A stretch of 51,653 nt of DNA from Nitrospira sp. CR1.2. Lineage in GTDB: Bacteria; Nitrospirota; Nitrospiria; Nitrospirales; Nitrospiraceae. The position numbers and the translations under genes were made by a program. The notes beneath the pieces are model-generated. The model had not been told where the DNA came from and did no database searches. It worked only from the letters and a program-made list of their open reading frames with translations. This document shows positions 6,628-15,852 of this stretch, piece by piece (position 1 is the first letter of the stretch; each line of letters starts with the position of its first letter). The stretch lies in contig WIAG01000024.1 of the NCBI GenBank assembly GCA_014055495.1, forward strand, positions 1-51,653, read 5' to 3'.

Positions 6628-7107
6628 ATGCCATACCGATCATCTTCCGGTTTGATTGTGATTGTCAGCGCGTTTGCATTCGTTTTGGGTCTGTGGCGTC
6701 TTGCGACGTCGGGGCGCTGGCGCTTGTTTGCGGTGGTGATAGGGGCGTTTTTCGGGTACGCAGCTCTCCTTTGCGCCATTTTCCTAATCCACGATGCCCA
6801 TCTCCGGATATGGACCGCAGTCGTAGTCGTAATTGGCTTTCCCGCGTGGATCATGGCCGGCCCGATTGTGTATGGTATGTCATCGCGCCCACCAGAACAA
6901 TTGTTTGGCGAAACGTCAACCAATCCATCTGCTCGTAGCATTCGGTATCGAGGAGCAATCGCTCTTTTCCTCGGTGTAACTGCGTGGTGCTACGGCGTGT
7001 TCGGCTCAAATTTGTCGCGCAAGCTCGAACTGGTCGTTCTCGGGGTGGCGCTTTATGGATTTGTAATCGGTGGCTATTGGTTACTTAGTGGAAAGAAGTT
7101 GGTCTAA
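6628..7107 (+). CDS. Unknown cassette-borne integral membrane protein, 159 aa
   Basis: Four to five hydrophobic segments can be seen: about residues 8-24 (LIVIVSAFAFVLGLW), 32-53 (LFAVVIGAFFGYAALLCAIFL), 61-82 (WTAVVVVIGFPAWIMAGPIV), 109-125 and 133-153. No family recognised; small polytopic proteins of this kind are common in integron cassettes. Its start is 12 nt after site C and its TAA stop is inside GTCTAAC of site D, leaving no room for its own promoter, so it would depend on transcription from upstream. Confidence 0.75.
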   Translation: MPYRSSSGLIVIVSAFAFVLGLWRLATSGRWRLFAVVIGAFFGYAALLCAIFLIHDAHLRIWTAVVVVIGFPAWIMAGPIVYGMSSRPPEQLFGETSTNPSARSIRYRGAIALFLGVTAWCYGVFGSNLSRKLELVVLGVALYGFVIGGYWLLSGKKLV

Positions 7108-7180
7108 CTACACCATTGAGGTGGACGCGCTCCTTCATTGTGAGCGTTCCGCGACATCCGATGCCGGTAACAAGTTAAAA
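7102..7180 (+). repeat. attC-like recombination site D
   Basis: GTCTAAC (7102-7108) contains the stop codon of the membrane-protein gene. The arm CATTGAGGTGGACGCG (from 7113) can pair with CGCGACATCCGATG (7150-7163) with bulges, and the wording ccattgaggtggacg is close to frequent attC arms. The right core is imperfect: GTTAAAA (7174-7180) fits five of seven pairing positions. 79 bp in total. Confidence 0.55.
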
Positions 7181-7643
7181 TTTTTGTGGTCAGTCCCATT
7201 TTCGAATGCCCGCCAGGTTCATAACACAAACGCATCCGGCCCGATTTGTCAGTACGCCGGAGACGATGCCTTTTATTCGTTCGGTGCGACTCACAGCGGC
7301 AGACTGCCACCGACACTGGCATCCAACCTCTCGATGACGCCAAGCACCAAGCAGAGTTCGAGTATGAGGGAGTTACTAAGGCATGGATTGACGCTGTCTA
7401 GATTGGGCGCTGCAGGGCACCGGTTCTGCGTCATGGCGCCCAACGCGAGGACGGACGACTGAGGGGCAATAGGTTTAGACTGAGTTATGCCCCCATTTTT
7501 CGAGTCATACCTTCGTCGATGCGAGAGTAGCCTTTCTTGCTAATGCACACCCTTCAGTTTGACTGCAATTCCCTGCCCGTTTTCCCACTCAACCTTGCAT
7601 CGAATCATTTGACTGATCCCTCCCGACCCTTTATCGTCGCGGC
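7181..7643. other. Intergenic stretch after the cassette region
   Basis: No convincing gene. A frame ending with TAG at 7399-7401 reads like a protein tail (KHQAEFEYEGVTKAWIDAV) and may be the remnant of a further cassette gene. Right after it TTGGGCGC (7403-7410) and GCGCCCAA (7436-7443) form a perfect 8-bp GC-rich inverted repeat with a 25-nt loop. The open frames crossing this stretch in other phases look random. Confidence 0.4.
7403..7443. repeat. GC-rich inverted repeat TTGGGCGC/GCGCCCAA
   Basis: Perfect 8-bp stem, 25-nt loop. The arms carry GTTRRRY-like and RYYYAAC-like cores in inside-out order, so it could be a broken cassette junction; no T-run follows, so it is not a standard terminator. 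Confidence 0.45.
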
Positions 7644-8222
7644 ATGGGTTTCGACGAAACGCTCTTTCGTGCGATCAACGGTCTGGCCTGGCGGTCGGCG
7701 TTCGTCGATTGGCTGATGGTCGAATTGGCCAAGCCGGGCAACCTGCTGTTTCCCGTGCTCCTGGCTGCAGGCTATTGGGCCTGGGTCAATTGGCGCGAAT
7801 GTGTGATCGGCGGGGCGATGCTGGCGGGAGTGGTCGGCGCGACGGATGCGCTCGGCACCCAGCTCAAGGGCTTGGTGCAACGCCCGCGCCCCTGTGTCAC
7901 GCTTGCGGATGTGCATCAATTGCTGGGTTGCGGCGGGGCCTTTTCCTTTCCCTCCAATCACGCAGCCAATACTGCGGCGGCGGCGGCGTTTTTCCAGGTG
8001 CTCTATCCGAAATCAGGCTGGATCAGCTGGCCCTTGGTGGCCGCAATCGGCATTTCACGCGTGTACATCGGGGCGCACTATCTCACGGACGTGGTCGGAG
8101 GCTGGCTCGTGGGTGGCTTGATTGGGGCGGGGGTGGCCTATTTCCTGAGCCGTTGGTCTCGCTTCCGGCCGGTTACCAAATCGGACTCTTGCTCGCAGGC
8201 TCAGGCCGGCTCGATTTCGTGA
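7644..8222 (+). CDS. PAP2-family phosphatase, membrane-bound
   Basis: This 192-residue integral membrane protein carries the three acid-phosphatase motifs: KGLVQRPRP (about 75-83), FPSNHA (about 103-108, PSNH instead of the usual PSGH) and SRVYIGAHYLTDVVGG (about 138-153) with the nucleophilic-site histidine and partner aspartate. Family members dephosphorylate lipid phosphates such as undecaprenyl pyrophosphate or phosphatidic acid on the outer face of the inner membrane. Five to six membrane helices are apparent. A truncated paralogue stands at 3421. There is no strong ribosome site before the ATG. Convergent with the COG0523 gene, 3 nt apart. Confidence 0.9.
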   Translation: MGFDETLFRAINGLAWRSAFVDWLMVELAKPGNLLFPVLLAAGYWAWVNWRECVIGGAMLAGVVGATDALGTQLKGLVQRPRPCVTLADVHQLLGCGGAFSFPSNHAANTAAAAAFFQVLYPKSGWISWPLVAAIGISRVYIGAHYLTDVVGGWLVGGLIGAGVAYFLSRWSRFRPVTKSDSCSQAQAGSIS

Positions 8223-8225
8223 CAG

Positions 8226-9185
8226 CTATCCAGCCAGGCAGGCGAGGAGGGACGTTCGATAGTGTTCCTGGTCGTAGTTGCGCCCGATCAAGACCAGGAC
8301 ATGCTCCGGTTCATCGAGCAGCATGACCGGCGCCACCGTGCTTGTTCGGGGCGGAAAAAACTGAAACTCCTGTAGCTCCGGCTCTCCTTCAAATCGAAAG
8401 AATCCCTTCGCGCGTTCCAATCCCTCCGGTAAGGACTTCATCCATTCCATGAACTGTGTGCGGTCGAGCGGTTTCGGCAAGCGCACGGTGGTGACCATTG
8501 GGTGATGCGATGCGCGGGCCTCGTGCCTGCTCTCTGCCGCGGACAATTTCCCAAAGGATACGTTCGTCGGAGTGGCACGGGTTTGGGGAGCGGCGAGGAG
8601 GGCAGCCACGTCGAGCCTGGCGTGATTGGTCTCCCAGAGCCGGCCGTGCGGATTGAGGTGAGTAATGGTCTCGCGGAACTGCTCCCAATGGCCGGGAATG
8701 TAGAGATCGCGTTTGTTGAGGATCAGGTCATCCGCATACCGGATGGCATTGCGCGTGACGAGTTCCGCCATGCCGGTTTCCGGCAGCGGGATGGGATGCA
8801 GCATGGCGAAGATCCGTTCGAGTTTCGCCATGCGTGACACATAGACGTCCGTCACCGCATCGACCACTTCCGCCGGGTCGGCCATGCCTGAGCATTCCAG
8901 CACGATCACGGTCGATTCGTAGTCCTGCACCAGCTGCGCAATGCTCCAGGCCAGGTCGTCCTTGGTGTCGCAACAGATGCAGCCGCCGGCCAGGTTGAGG
9001 ACCTGCTCCGCGATCGTGCCCGCGCGTGGCCCGTCGATGCTGACTTCTCCCGCTTCGTTCATCAGCACGCCGACCTTGTGCCCCTGGCTGTTCCACTGTT
9101 CGAGGAGGCGCATGAGCAGGGTGGTCTTGCCGGCGCCGAGCGACCCGCAGAGCATGTAGAAGGGGATGGGAAGAGCCTGTGTCAT
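8226..9185 (-). CDS. COG0523 / CobW-type metal-handling GTPase
   Basis: 319 residues from the ATG at 9185. It has the P-loop GSLGAGKTTL, the putative metal site GGCICC, ECSGMADP (G3 region) and NKRD (guanine specificity), followed by the smaller CobW C-terminal domain (residues about 215-319). COG0523 proteins are GTP-dependent metal chaperones for zinc, cobalt or nickel sites. ATGs at 9194 and an alternative start at 9230 exist, but homology-like sequence starts at LPIPFYMLCG, so 9185 is chosen. The neighbouring CDF exporter, same strand, supports a role in metal balance; which metal cannot be told. Confidence 0.88.
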   Translation of the reverse strand: MTQALPIPFYMLCGSLGAGKTTLLMRLLEQWNSQGHKVGVLMNEAGEVSIDGPRAGTIAEQVLNLAGGCICCDTKDDLAWSIAQLVQDYESTVIVLECSGMADPAEVVDAVTDVYVSRMAKLERIFAMLHPIPLPETGMAELVTRNAIRYADDLILNKRDLYIPGHWEQFRETITHLNPHGRLWETNHARLDVAALLAAPQTRATPTNVSFGKLSAAESRHEARASHHPMVTTVRLPKPLDRTQFMEWMKSLPEGLERAKGFFRFEGEPELQEFQFFPPRTSTVAPVMLLDEPEHVLVLIGRNYDQEHYRTSLLACLAG

Positions 9186-9295
9186 GCGCCCCATTGTAGC
9201 CGGTGAAGTCCTGTGACGGCTAGGTGGCACTATCGCAAGCAGCCCGGGGACAAAGAGATCTTGTGATCACGGCCAGATGGTCGGGCAGGTTTCCC

Positions 9296-9318
9296 GGCGG
9301 ATTGTTTCACCATCCGCC
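9296..9318 (-). terminator. Possible hairpin after the CDF gene
   Basis: GGCGGAT and ATCCGCC form a 7-bp stem with a 9-nt loop at the end of the CDF gene. There is no T-run, so rho-independent termination is doubtful. Confidence 0.3.
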
Positions 9319-10259
9319 TAATGGTGGCTGTGCAGGAATTCCGGATGCGAATGTTGGTCGTGGAGTTTGGAAAGGTCGCAATGAACGGCGTCGGGGTGGC
9401 AGCATTCGGTTTCGAGTTGGATCGTGAGGTGCTTGATGCCGAACTCCGATGTCACCCGGTTGCGGATCGTTTGGAGGAGGTCGGTCGTTAAGGCCTGATC
9501 GTCGCCGTCGACTTGTACGTGGGTGGTCATCATGATGAGGCGTGGCTCAACCGCCCAGATGTGGAGGTCATGGACGTTCTTGACGCCGGGGATGGATTCG
9601 ATGGTGGCTGCCACAAGCGCCGGGCTCACGCCGGGCGGGGTGGACTCCAGGAGAACCTCAAGCGATTCTTTAAAGAGTGGCCAGGCGCCACGGACAATCG
9701 CGATGACGACAAAGAGGCTCACGAGTGGGTCGAGTACGGACCAACCGGTCAACATGATGATGCCGCCGCTCACGACGACGCCGAGCGACACCCAGGCATC
9801 GCTCAACATGTGCCAAAAAGCACTGCGGATATTGAGGTCGTCTTTCGCGCCATGCTGGAGCAGCAGGGCGATGGAGAGATTGGCCACGAAGCTGACCAAG
9901 GCGATCAGCATGACCCATCCTCCGGGGACGGGGACGGGAGCCATCAAACGTTCGATGCTCACGAGCGTAATGCCGCCGGCGGTGAGGAGCAGAATGAAGG
10001 AATTGAGAAACGCGGCGACGATCCCGGCTCGATGATAGCCGAAGGTGCGGCTGTCGGTCGCGGGTCGGGCTGTCAGAACATGTGCATACAGCGCTAGGAA
10101 CAGGGAGCCTTGATCGACAAGGTTGTGCCCCGCGTCTCCGATCAAGCCGATGCTGTTGGTGAGGAACCCGCCGGCAAATTCCGCGACGACGATGACGGCG
10201 TTGATCGCCAGCGCGATTCTGAGTTGGGAGCGGAGTTCATGGTAGGTGTGAGGAACCAT
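9318..10259 (-). CDS. Cation diffusion facilitator (CDF) heavy-metal exporter
   Basis: 313 residues with six membrane helices of the CDF family, exporting Zn2+, Co2+ or Cd2+ in exchange for protons. The two HxxxD transport-site motifs are present (GHNLVD about 46-51; HMLSD in helix V), followed by a cytoplasmic domain (STPPGVSPALVAATI and VHDLHIW). The C-terminus is His-rich (HDQHSHPEFLHSHH), a probable metal sensor or buffer. The ATG at 10259 is preferred; a TTG start at 10295 would add 12 residues. The GGCGGAT/ATCCGCC inverted repeat at 9296-9318 abuts its stop codon. Confidence 0.93.
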   Translation of the reverse strand: MVPHTYHELRSQLRIALAINAVIVVAEFAGGFLTNSIGLIGDAGHNLVDQGSLFLALYAHVLTARPATDSRTFGYHRAGIVAAFLNSFILLLTAGGITLVSIERLMAPVPVPGGWVMLIALVSFVANLSIALLLQHGAKDDLNIRSAFWHMLSDAWVSLGVVVSGGIIMLTGWSVLDPLVSLFVVIAIVRGAWPLFKESLEVLLESTPPGVSPALVAATIESIPGVKNVHDLHIWAVEPRLIMMTTHVQVDGDDQALTTDLLQTIRNRVTSEFGIKHLTIQLETECCHPDAVHCDLSKLHDQHSHPEFLHSHH

Positions 10260-10383
10260 CGGTTTCAGTGTCTCACGAGAGAGTGAAGAGGGCAAGCCGT
10301 GGTGACGTCTTCAAGTGCCTGCGGATGGGAGTTCGCGATCTTCCAGTTTCAAGTGGCCGTGGACGGACGTGCGAGGTGTGGAG

Positions 10384-12168
10384 TTATTGCTCGGCTGCCA
10401 GAGCCTTGAGTTCTTCGCCGGTGATCGTTTCTTTTTCCAGTAGCACCTCAGCGGCACGCCGCAGGATGGCTTCCTGGCTCTTGATGAGATCGCGCGCCCT
10501 TCCATACTGCTCGTCGATCAGGAGCCGGACTTCGCAGTCGATTTCGCGCGAGGTCTGTTCGCTATAGTCACCCGGCGTTTGCGAGGGGCCGGTTTGCAGG
10601 AAGAGCGACTGCCGGTCCCGCTCCAGGCTGACCTGCCCGAGTTTTTCGCTCATGCCGTAGGCCTTGACCATACTCTTGGCGATATCGGTGGCCTTGCGCA
10701 AATCGTCCTGCGCGCCGGTGGAGACCTCGCCGTAAATGACTTCCTCCGCCGCGCGGCCGCCCAGCAGGATGGCGATGCGATTTTTCAGCTCGGACACGGT
10801 CATGAGAAAGCGGTCTTCGGTCGGGAGTTGCATGGTGTAACCCAGCGCGGCAATACCTCGAGGAATAATTGAGATTTTGTGAACCGCATCGCCGCCTGGA
10901 ATGGAAAGAGCCATCAGCGCATGACCGACCTCATGGTGGGCGACCCGGGCCCGTTCCATTTTATTCAGCACCCGATTTTTCTTTTCCAACCCACCGATGA
11001 CCCGCTCGACCGCCTCCTGTAATTCAGACAGGCTCACGGTGTCCTTACCGCGCCGTACGGCCAGCAAGGCCGCTTCGTTGAGGAGATTCGCCAGATCGGC
11101 CCCGACGAAGCCTGGTGTCATGGCGGCAATGGTGTCGAGATCCGCCTGGTTGGCGAGGGTGATGCTGCGCGCGTGGACTTTCAAAATGGCGAGGCGCCCG
11201 ATCTTGTCCGGCCGGTCCACGAGTACCTGACGGTCGAAGCGGCCGGCTCGCAGCAGTGCGGGGTCCAGAATCTCCGGGCGATTAGTGGCGGCCACGAGAA
11301 TGACACCGACGCGGGAGTCGAAGCCGTCCATTTCGACCAGCAATTGATTCAGCGTCTGTTCCCGTTCTTCGTGCGCCATCGGACCGACCCCGCGGGCTTT
11401 GCCCAGCGCGTCGAGTTCGTCGAGGAAGATGATGCAGGGGGCCTTGCCCTTGGCCTGCTCGAAGAGGTCGCGGACTCGGGCCGCGCCGACGCCGACGAAC
11501 ATCTCCACGAACTCCGAGCCGCTGATCGAAAAAAACGGCACGCCGGCCTCACCAGCGACCGCCTTCGCGAGCAGCGTCTTGCCGGTGCCCGGAGGTCCGA
11601 CGAGCAGAATGCCCTTCGGAATCTTGCCGCCGAGGCGCCTGAATTTCTCCGGCGTCTTGAGAAATTCGATGATCTCTTCCAGTTCCTGCTTCGCCTCGTC
11701 GACGCCCGCTACGTCGGCAAAGGTGACCTTGACCTCGTTCTCCACATAAATTTTGGCCTTGCTTTGGCCGACCGTCATAAAGCCCTGGCTCTGGCCCATG
11801 CGGCGCAGCAAAAACCACCAGACTCCGAAGAACAGGACGATCGGCAAAATCCAGGACAAGACATCCCGGAACAGGGTGCTTTCGATCATGCCCGTCACTT
11901 TGACCTGGTGTTGGGCGAGGCTGCGGAGCAGATCCGGGTCTTCAATGCGGATGGTATGGAAGACTTTATCTTCCTTCATCTTGCCGTGAATGATTTGAGG
12001 CGAGACCGTCACTTCAGTGACCTTGCCCGCTTCCACGGCGCCCTTGAAATCGCTGTAGGGAATTTCACTGGGATTAAAGAGCGTAGGCAGAAAGGTCTGG
12101 ATCAGGATCAGGACCCAGAGGGCGATGAACATGTACCAGATGGAGAATTGTCGTTGTTTGGGATCCAT
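10384..12168 (-). CDS. ftsH: ATP-dependent zinc metalloprotease FtsH
   Basis: 594 residues from ATG 12168 ([14 protein letters not shown]). Two membrane helices (about 10-27 and 103-122) flank a periplasmic domain. The AAA module has Walker A GPPGTGKT, Walker [11 protein letters not shown], and the second region of homology [19 protein letters not shown]; the peptidase has HEVGH with a downstream aspartate-bearing helix. It degrades misfolded membrane proteins and short-lived regulators at the inner membrane as a hexamer. The frame is open 125 codons further upstream but that part is not FtsH-like. Slightly shorter than the usual 610-650 because the acidic tail is brief. Confidence 0.95.
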   Translation of the reverse strand: MDPKQRQFSIWYMFIALWVLILIQTFLPTLFNPSEIPYSDFKGAVEAGKVTEVTVSPQIIHGKMKEDKVFHTIRIEDPDLLRSLAQHQVKVTGMIESTLFRDVLSWILPIVLFFGVWWFLLRRMGQSQGFMTVGQSKAKIYVENEVKVTFADVAGVDEAKQELEEIIEFLKTPEKFRRLGGKIPKGILLVGPPGTGKTLLAKAVAGEAGVPFFSISGSEFVEMFVGVGAARVRDLFEQAKGKAPCIIFLDELDALGKARGVGPMAHEEREQTLNQLLVEMDGFDSRVGVILVAATNRPEILDPALLRAGRFDRQVLVDRPDKIGRLAILKVHARSITLANQADLDTIAAMTPGFVGADLANLLNEAALLAVRRGKDTVSLSELQEAVERVIGGLEKKNRVLNKMERARVAHHEVGHALMALSIPGGDAVHKISIIPRGIAALGYTMQLPTEDRFLMTVSELKNRIAILLGGRAAEEVIYGEVSTGAQDDLRKATDIAKSMVKAYGMSEKLGQVSLERDRQSLFLQTGPSQTPGDYSEQTSREIDCEVRLLIDEQYGRARDLIKSQEAILRRAAEVLLEKETITGEELKALAAEQ

Positions 12169-12249
12169 AGCAGTGTCTCGCGATGTCGTGCGCCGTTGGG
12201 ATGCGTGGAGCAACCGTTCGAATGTCGTCGTGGCTGTCTTACAGCATAC

Positions 12250-12278
12250 AAGGTAGTACCGGGAGGAGTGAAGGTCAA
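12250..12278 (-). promoter_or_regulatory. Candidate ftsH promoter
   Basis: On the minus strand TTGACC (12273-12278) and TACCTT (12250-12255) are 17 nt apart, about 80 nt before the ftsH start. The -35 is good and the -10 poor, so this is a weak call. Confidence 0.3.
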
Positions 12279-12302
12279 TGCCGGATGAACGGTCTCGCTC
12301 GC

Positions 12303-14273
12303 TTAACCGCCTGACGGCACCTGGAAGACGTACACATTGTGTTTGACGAACAGAAGGGTGAGGAGGCGGGGTAGGTCCTTCAGTCGGAGATCCAAGACCC
12401 GCTCTTCGGGGCCTGAGAAGTCCAACACCTTGTACAGATCGTGCATTCTCCGGAACTCTCCGGTATTCAGGACGACGTGTGTGATGCCTTCTGCTCGAAT
12501 CCGATTCCGAAGCTGTTCGGGCGATGCCGCTTCCCGGACCCACTGAGCCAACGGATGTTCATGGATGGGGTAGGGTGCCAACGCAGGCCGATCGAAGTAG
12601 TATGGGCGCGTTTCGCCGATGAACAGAATTCGGGCATCGGGCGGGATCTTGTCACGGACATATCGCGCCGACTCGGCATGATCCACCATGCGGGCTAGAT
12701 AGGCTTCCCGGGATTCCTGGCCCAATGCGACCTGCCGGGAGTGAAACACTTCGTCATGTTCTGTGGCGAATCGAGTGAGCCCCCAGATTCCCAGAAGGGT
12801 CAGCCCCACGAGGCCTGCGGCTTGGATGGGTCGCCGCACGCAGCTCAACAGCAGGGGGAGCAGCGCCAATCCGACCAGCAGTGCGGGCGCGAAAAACCGT
12901 GTGGTAGTCGAGGTCGCGATCCAGCCTGCGCCGGCGACGGTCACGAAGAGGCAAGCGGCCAGACTCCGTCGTCTGGCTGTGTGATCTTCTGTGCTCAAAT
13001 AGACCAGGATCGGCAGGACGAGGGCCAGGCAAACTCCGGCGACCGCCGGTATGCCCGCATCCGATGCAGACCCGAAACGCTCCGGCGCAACGACCATGTC
13101 GTAGGGAAGGCGGAGCAGGTCCGTGAGGGTCGGGGAAGTGCCGATCGACGGGAGGTCGCCGCGCAGCTTGGCTTGGCTGGCCTCGTCCCAGAGGTGGCCG
13201 CCGAACAACCGATATCCCAGGGGATAGACCGGATCGCCCGTGAGCATCCAGGCGCGCGCCCACCAGGGACCGGCCGTTCCGATCATGACGAACCAGGCCA
13301 GCAGAAGATGCCGAGCGGACCATCCGACGGCGAGGGCTGCGGCGGTTTCAGCCACGATCCACAGCGGCCCCGAGAGTTTGACGCCGGCTGCGAGCCCCCA
13401 CAGCAGTCCCACCGCCAGCCAGGGTGATGGCCCTGAGCCGGAACTTATCAGGAGTGCGCCGGCTCCGATGACCGCCAACGACAGGGCGCTTTCAGCGAAG
13501 GGCAAGGTGCCGAGAAACAGGAAGGTCGGCGACGATGCCAATGCGCAGGCGATGGCAAAGCCGAGCCATGGGAGTCGACGGGGGAAGAGCGCCGTTTCTG
13601 CAAACGCCCACAACGCGATCCACGCGGCAATCCACGAGGCCATATGGGCGGCGCGTGCGCCGAGGTCCCCTTGAAGGAAAATGCCCCATCCGAGCAGGAG
13701 GTCCGATACGTGGGGCATGAAGGTAAAGTAGGACCAGGAGAAGGCGGGCAACGATCCGGTCCGGAGGGCGTATTGCGGAATGGGCAAGTGATAGGCGAGT
13801 TCGTCGTAAAACACCGGCGGGATGGTCGCCCATAACCAGGCTGTCAGCCAGATCCCTCCCACGGCGATGCCTTGGCTGAAGGCGACGAGGGTGTCCGGGC
13901 AGAGCGTAACGGGACGAACGGTCCGAACGGTCTGGATGGCTGAATAGAGTCCGAATCCGATGACGGCGATTCCGGCCCATTGATAGTAGCCCGCCATTCC
14001 GGACAGCTCCACGATCAGGCCGAGCACGGCGGTTCCGGTCGCCAAATCTGTTGCAAGGACCAGCGTGGGACGGGTTCGAACATCGGGAGGAAGCAGCAGT
14101 CCGAACGCCCGATCGAGGCAGAGGCCCGCACCGTGTGCGGCCATGAGCAGCGACAGGGGCACCAGGAGCAGGACGAGTCGCGATGGGTCGAGGAGGCCCG
14201 TTCCCAGCGTGACGACCAGAATCGCGGACAGCAGGAGCGGTCGTGGGTCCGTTTGATGTTCGTCTGGGAGCAT
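12303..14273 (-). CDS. Multi-pass membrane glycosyltransferase-like protein (GT-C type)
   Basis: 656 residues with about 11-12 membrane helices. After the second helix group comes PPVFYDELAYHLPIPQYAL, an acidic loop motif typical of GT-C enzymes that take sugars from polyprenyl-phosphate donors (ArnT/PMT-like). A soluble C-terminal part (from about 530; RILFIGETRPYYFDRP, GITHVVLNTGEF) resembles those of uncharacterised bacterial members. The ATG at 14273 has AGGG at a suitable distance; a GTG at 14315 would overlap the upstream gene. It follows a radical SAM gene and a dolichyl-phosphate-type GT2 on the same strand, so the three probably act together on a surface glycan or lipid. The exact substrate is unknown. 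Confidence 0.75.
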   Translation of the reverse strand: MLPDEHQTDPRPLLLSAILVVTLGTGLLDPSRLVLLLVPLSLLMAAHGAGLCLDRAFGLLLPPDVRTRPTLVLATDLATGTAVLGLIVELSGMAGYYQWAGIAVIGFGLYSAIQTVRTVRPVTLCPDTLVAFSQGIAVGGIWLTAWLWATIPPVFYDELAYHLPIPQYALRTGSLPAFSWSYFTFMPHVSDLLLGWGIFLQGDLGARAAHMASWIAAWIALWAFAETALFPRRLPWLGFAIACALASSPTFLFLGTLPFAESALSLAVIGAGALLISSGSGPSPWLAVGLLWGLAAGVKLSGPLWIVAETAAALAVGWSARHLLLAWFVMIGTAGPWWARAWMLTGDPVYPLGYRLFGGHLWDEASQAKLRGDLPSIGTSPTLTDLLRLPYDMVVAPERFGSASDAGIPAVAGVCLALVLPILVYLSTEDHTARRRSLAACLFVTVAGAGWIATSTTTRFFAPALLVGLALLPLLLSCVRRPIQAAGLVGLTLLGIWGLTRFATEHDEVFHSRQVALGQESREAYLARMVDHAESARYVRDKIPPDARILFIGETRPYYFDRPALAPYPIHEHPLAQWVREAASPEQLRNRIRAEGITHVVLNTGEFRRMHDLYKVLDFSGPEERVLDLRLKDLPRLLTLLFVKHNVYVFQVPSGG

Positions 14274-14298
14274 GTCGGCCCTGGATTCGATCCGCAGG

Positions 14299-15852
14299 TT
14301 ATCCGGCTTGCACACGGGTGACAGCCGTGCCGGAAGACACTCGGAGAATCGAGGTGGGAATGTTGCCTTGTCCCATCGAGTGCTCGAAGCGAATCGAGGT
14401 TGTACCGGGATTAAAAGGGATGTTCAGGCGGCTCCGGACCTCGGTCTCGAGCCGATCTCGCAGGCGCACGAGCTCTTCGCCGGTCACGTGATCCGTGTAG
14501 ACGTACGCGCGATAGTGTCCCGGGATGCCTTTGTAGTATTCGACGGTTTCCCGGTAATCGACCTCCAGGCTATGCAGACGATCTCCATTTTGGGGAGACG
14601 TATAGGTCCAGACTCCCGGACCGGTTTCCACGGCTTCGTCGAAATACGGAGTGCCCGGATAGGTCGTGATGACCGTTGCATCGAAGTCGTCGGGTTTGAC
14701 GGCCAGGAGCCAGTCCTGGGTGGCTTGCACGGTGTCCGGCGACTCCCCGGGATGTCCGATCGACATCAACGCCTTCACCTTCAATCCGTGGCGTGTGGCG
14801 ATCTCCATGCAGCGGGTGTTATCGGCTTGGGAGGCCTGTTTGTGGATTGTGGTGAGAATCCGCTCGTGCCCGGACTCGAAGCCGACGAGAATCCATCGGA
14901 AGCCGGCGTTGAACATGGCCTCCGCCTGTGCGTCGGTGAACAACTCGGCTTTCACGAAACCACGGAGACGGAATTCGACTCCCAGACGGCGTTGCGCGGC
15001 GGCGATCAGACGCATCAATTCAAGCATGTTCGGGTTGACGTTCAACTCGTCGTCATAAAGCATGAACCCGGTCACGCCGTAGGTCGTGTGGAGATGGAGC
15101 ATTTCTTCAACGATATGACCGGCCTCGCGCATGCGGGTGCGCCGCAGCATGGGACTCTTTCGTCCCCCGCAGAATCCACAGCCGAAGGGGCAGCCGAGTT
15201 GCGCGATCATGGAGAGGGCTCGAACGCCGTCGATCGAATAGCGGTAGCTCGCGACATCCACCAAGTGACGGGCGGGAAAGGGAAGGTGCGCCAGCTGGTG
15301 GCTGGAGAGGAACAGCGGGGATGCAGGGTTGTCGCCGTCGACAATTTTAGGCGGCTGAGGGCCGAGGGCATGGAAGACCGCGAATTCGCCGTCGCCGATC
15401 ACGAGCACATCGAACATGTCTTCCAATTGTCTCCAGGCACGATGGGCGCGGCCGCGGAGATGTCGGGTCGCTTCATGGCGGCGTGCCGCATGGATCAAGG
15501 TGGCATGCGGGCCGCCGAGGATGATCCGTGCTTCCGGCCGCAGCGTTCGAATCCGACGTTGAATGATACTGGCGGCAGGCATCTGCGGAGTGGTCGCCGT
15601 AAGACCGTAACAGGTCGTGCGGCTGCGAGACAGGTGCTGAGCCACCACCTCTTCGTAGTTGGCGACACCTGAGAGGTCCAGCACCTCGACCGCGAAGCCC
15701 GCCTGCTCCAGCATGGCCGCGACTTTCAGAATTCCCAGCGTCATGAACACGCGCTCGTCCAGTAAGAAGATCGACGGAGGGATGATGAGACAGATACGTT
15801 GTATCGAGGCAGCGATCTTCGGCGCCGGGGGCGGAACGATCTTCATGGTCAT
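14299..15852 (-). CDS. B12-binding-type radical SAM enzyme
   Basis: About 517 residues from the ATG at 15852, which overlaps the stop of the upstream GT2 gene (ATGA), implying coupled translation. The N-terminal half (RICLIIPPSIFLLDERVF, LGGPHATL) looks like a cobalamin-binding Rossmann domain. The radical SAM core has the cluster motif CPFGCGFC (C-x3-C-x2-C) at about residue 225, then YDDELNVNP and GFESG. Such enzymes usually methylate or rearrange unactivated carbons in lipids, cofactors or natural products. Alternative starts at 15867 and further upstream lie inside the GT2 gene. The specific reaction cannot be given. Confidence 0.85.
   Translation of the reverse strand: MTMKIVPPPAPKIAASIQRICLIIPPSIFLLDERVFMTLGILKVAAMLEQAGFAVEVLDLSGVANYEEVVAQHLSRSRTTCYGLTATTPQMPAASIIQRRIRTLRPEARIILGGPHATLIHAARRHEATRHLRGRAHRAWRQLEDMFDVLVIGDGEFAVFHALGPQPPKIVDGDNPASPLFLSSHQLAHLPFPARHLVDVASYRYSIDGVRALSMIAQLGCPFGCGFCGGRKSPMLRRTRMREAGHIVEEMLHLHTTYGVTGFMLYDDELNVNPNMLELMRLIAAAQRRLGVEFRLRGFVKAELFTDAQAEAMFNAGFRWILVGFESGHERILTTIHKQASQADNTRCMEIATRHGLKVKALMSIGHPGESPDTVQATQDWLLAVKPDDFDATVITTYPGTPYFDEAVETGPGVWTYTSPQNGDRLHSLEVDYRETVEYYKGIPGHYRAYVYTDHVTGEELVRLRDRLETEVRSRLNIPFNPGTTSIRFEHSMGQGNIPTSILRVSSGTAVTRVQAG

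Noticed and set aside
7070-7462. 130-codon plus-strand frame across attC-like site D
   Set aside because: It begins inside the membrane-protein gene in another frame and has no family-like pattern; the stop-framed tail ending at 7401 in a different frame looks more protein-like.
11173-12288. 371-codon plus-strand frame opposite ftsH
   Set aside because: Antisense shadow produced by high GC; ftsH has all its motifs on the other strand.
14272-15672. 466-codon plus-strand frame opposite the radical SAM gene
   Set aside because: Antisense shadow; the minus strand carries the CxxxCxxC motif and coupled start.
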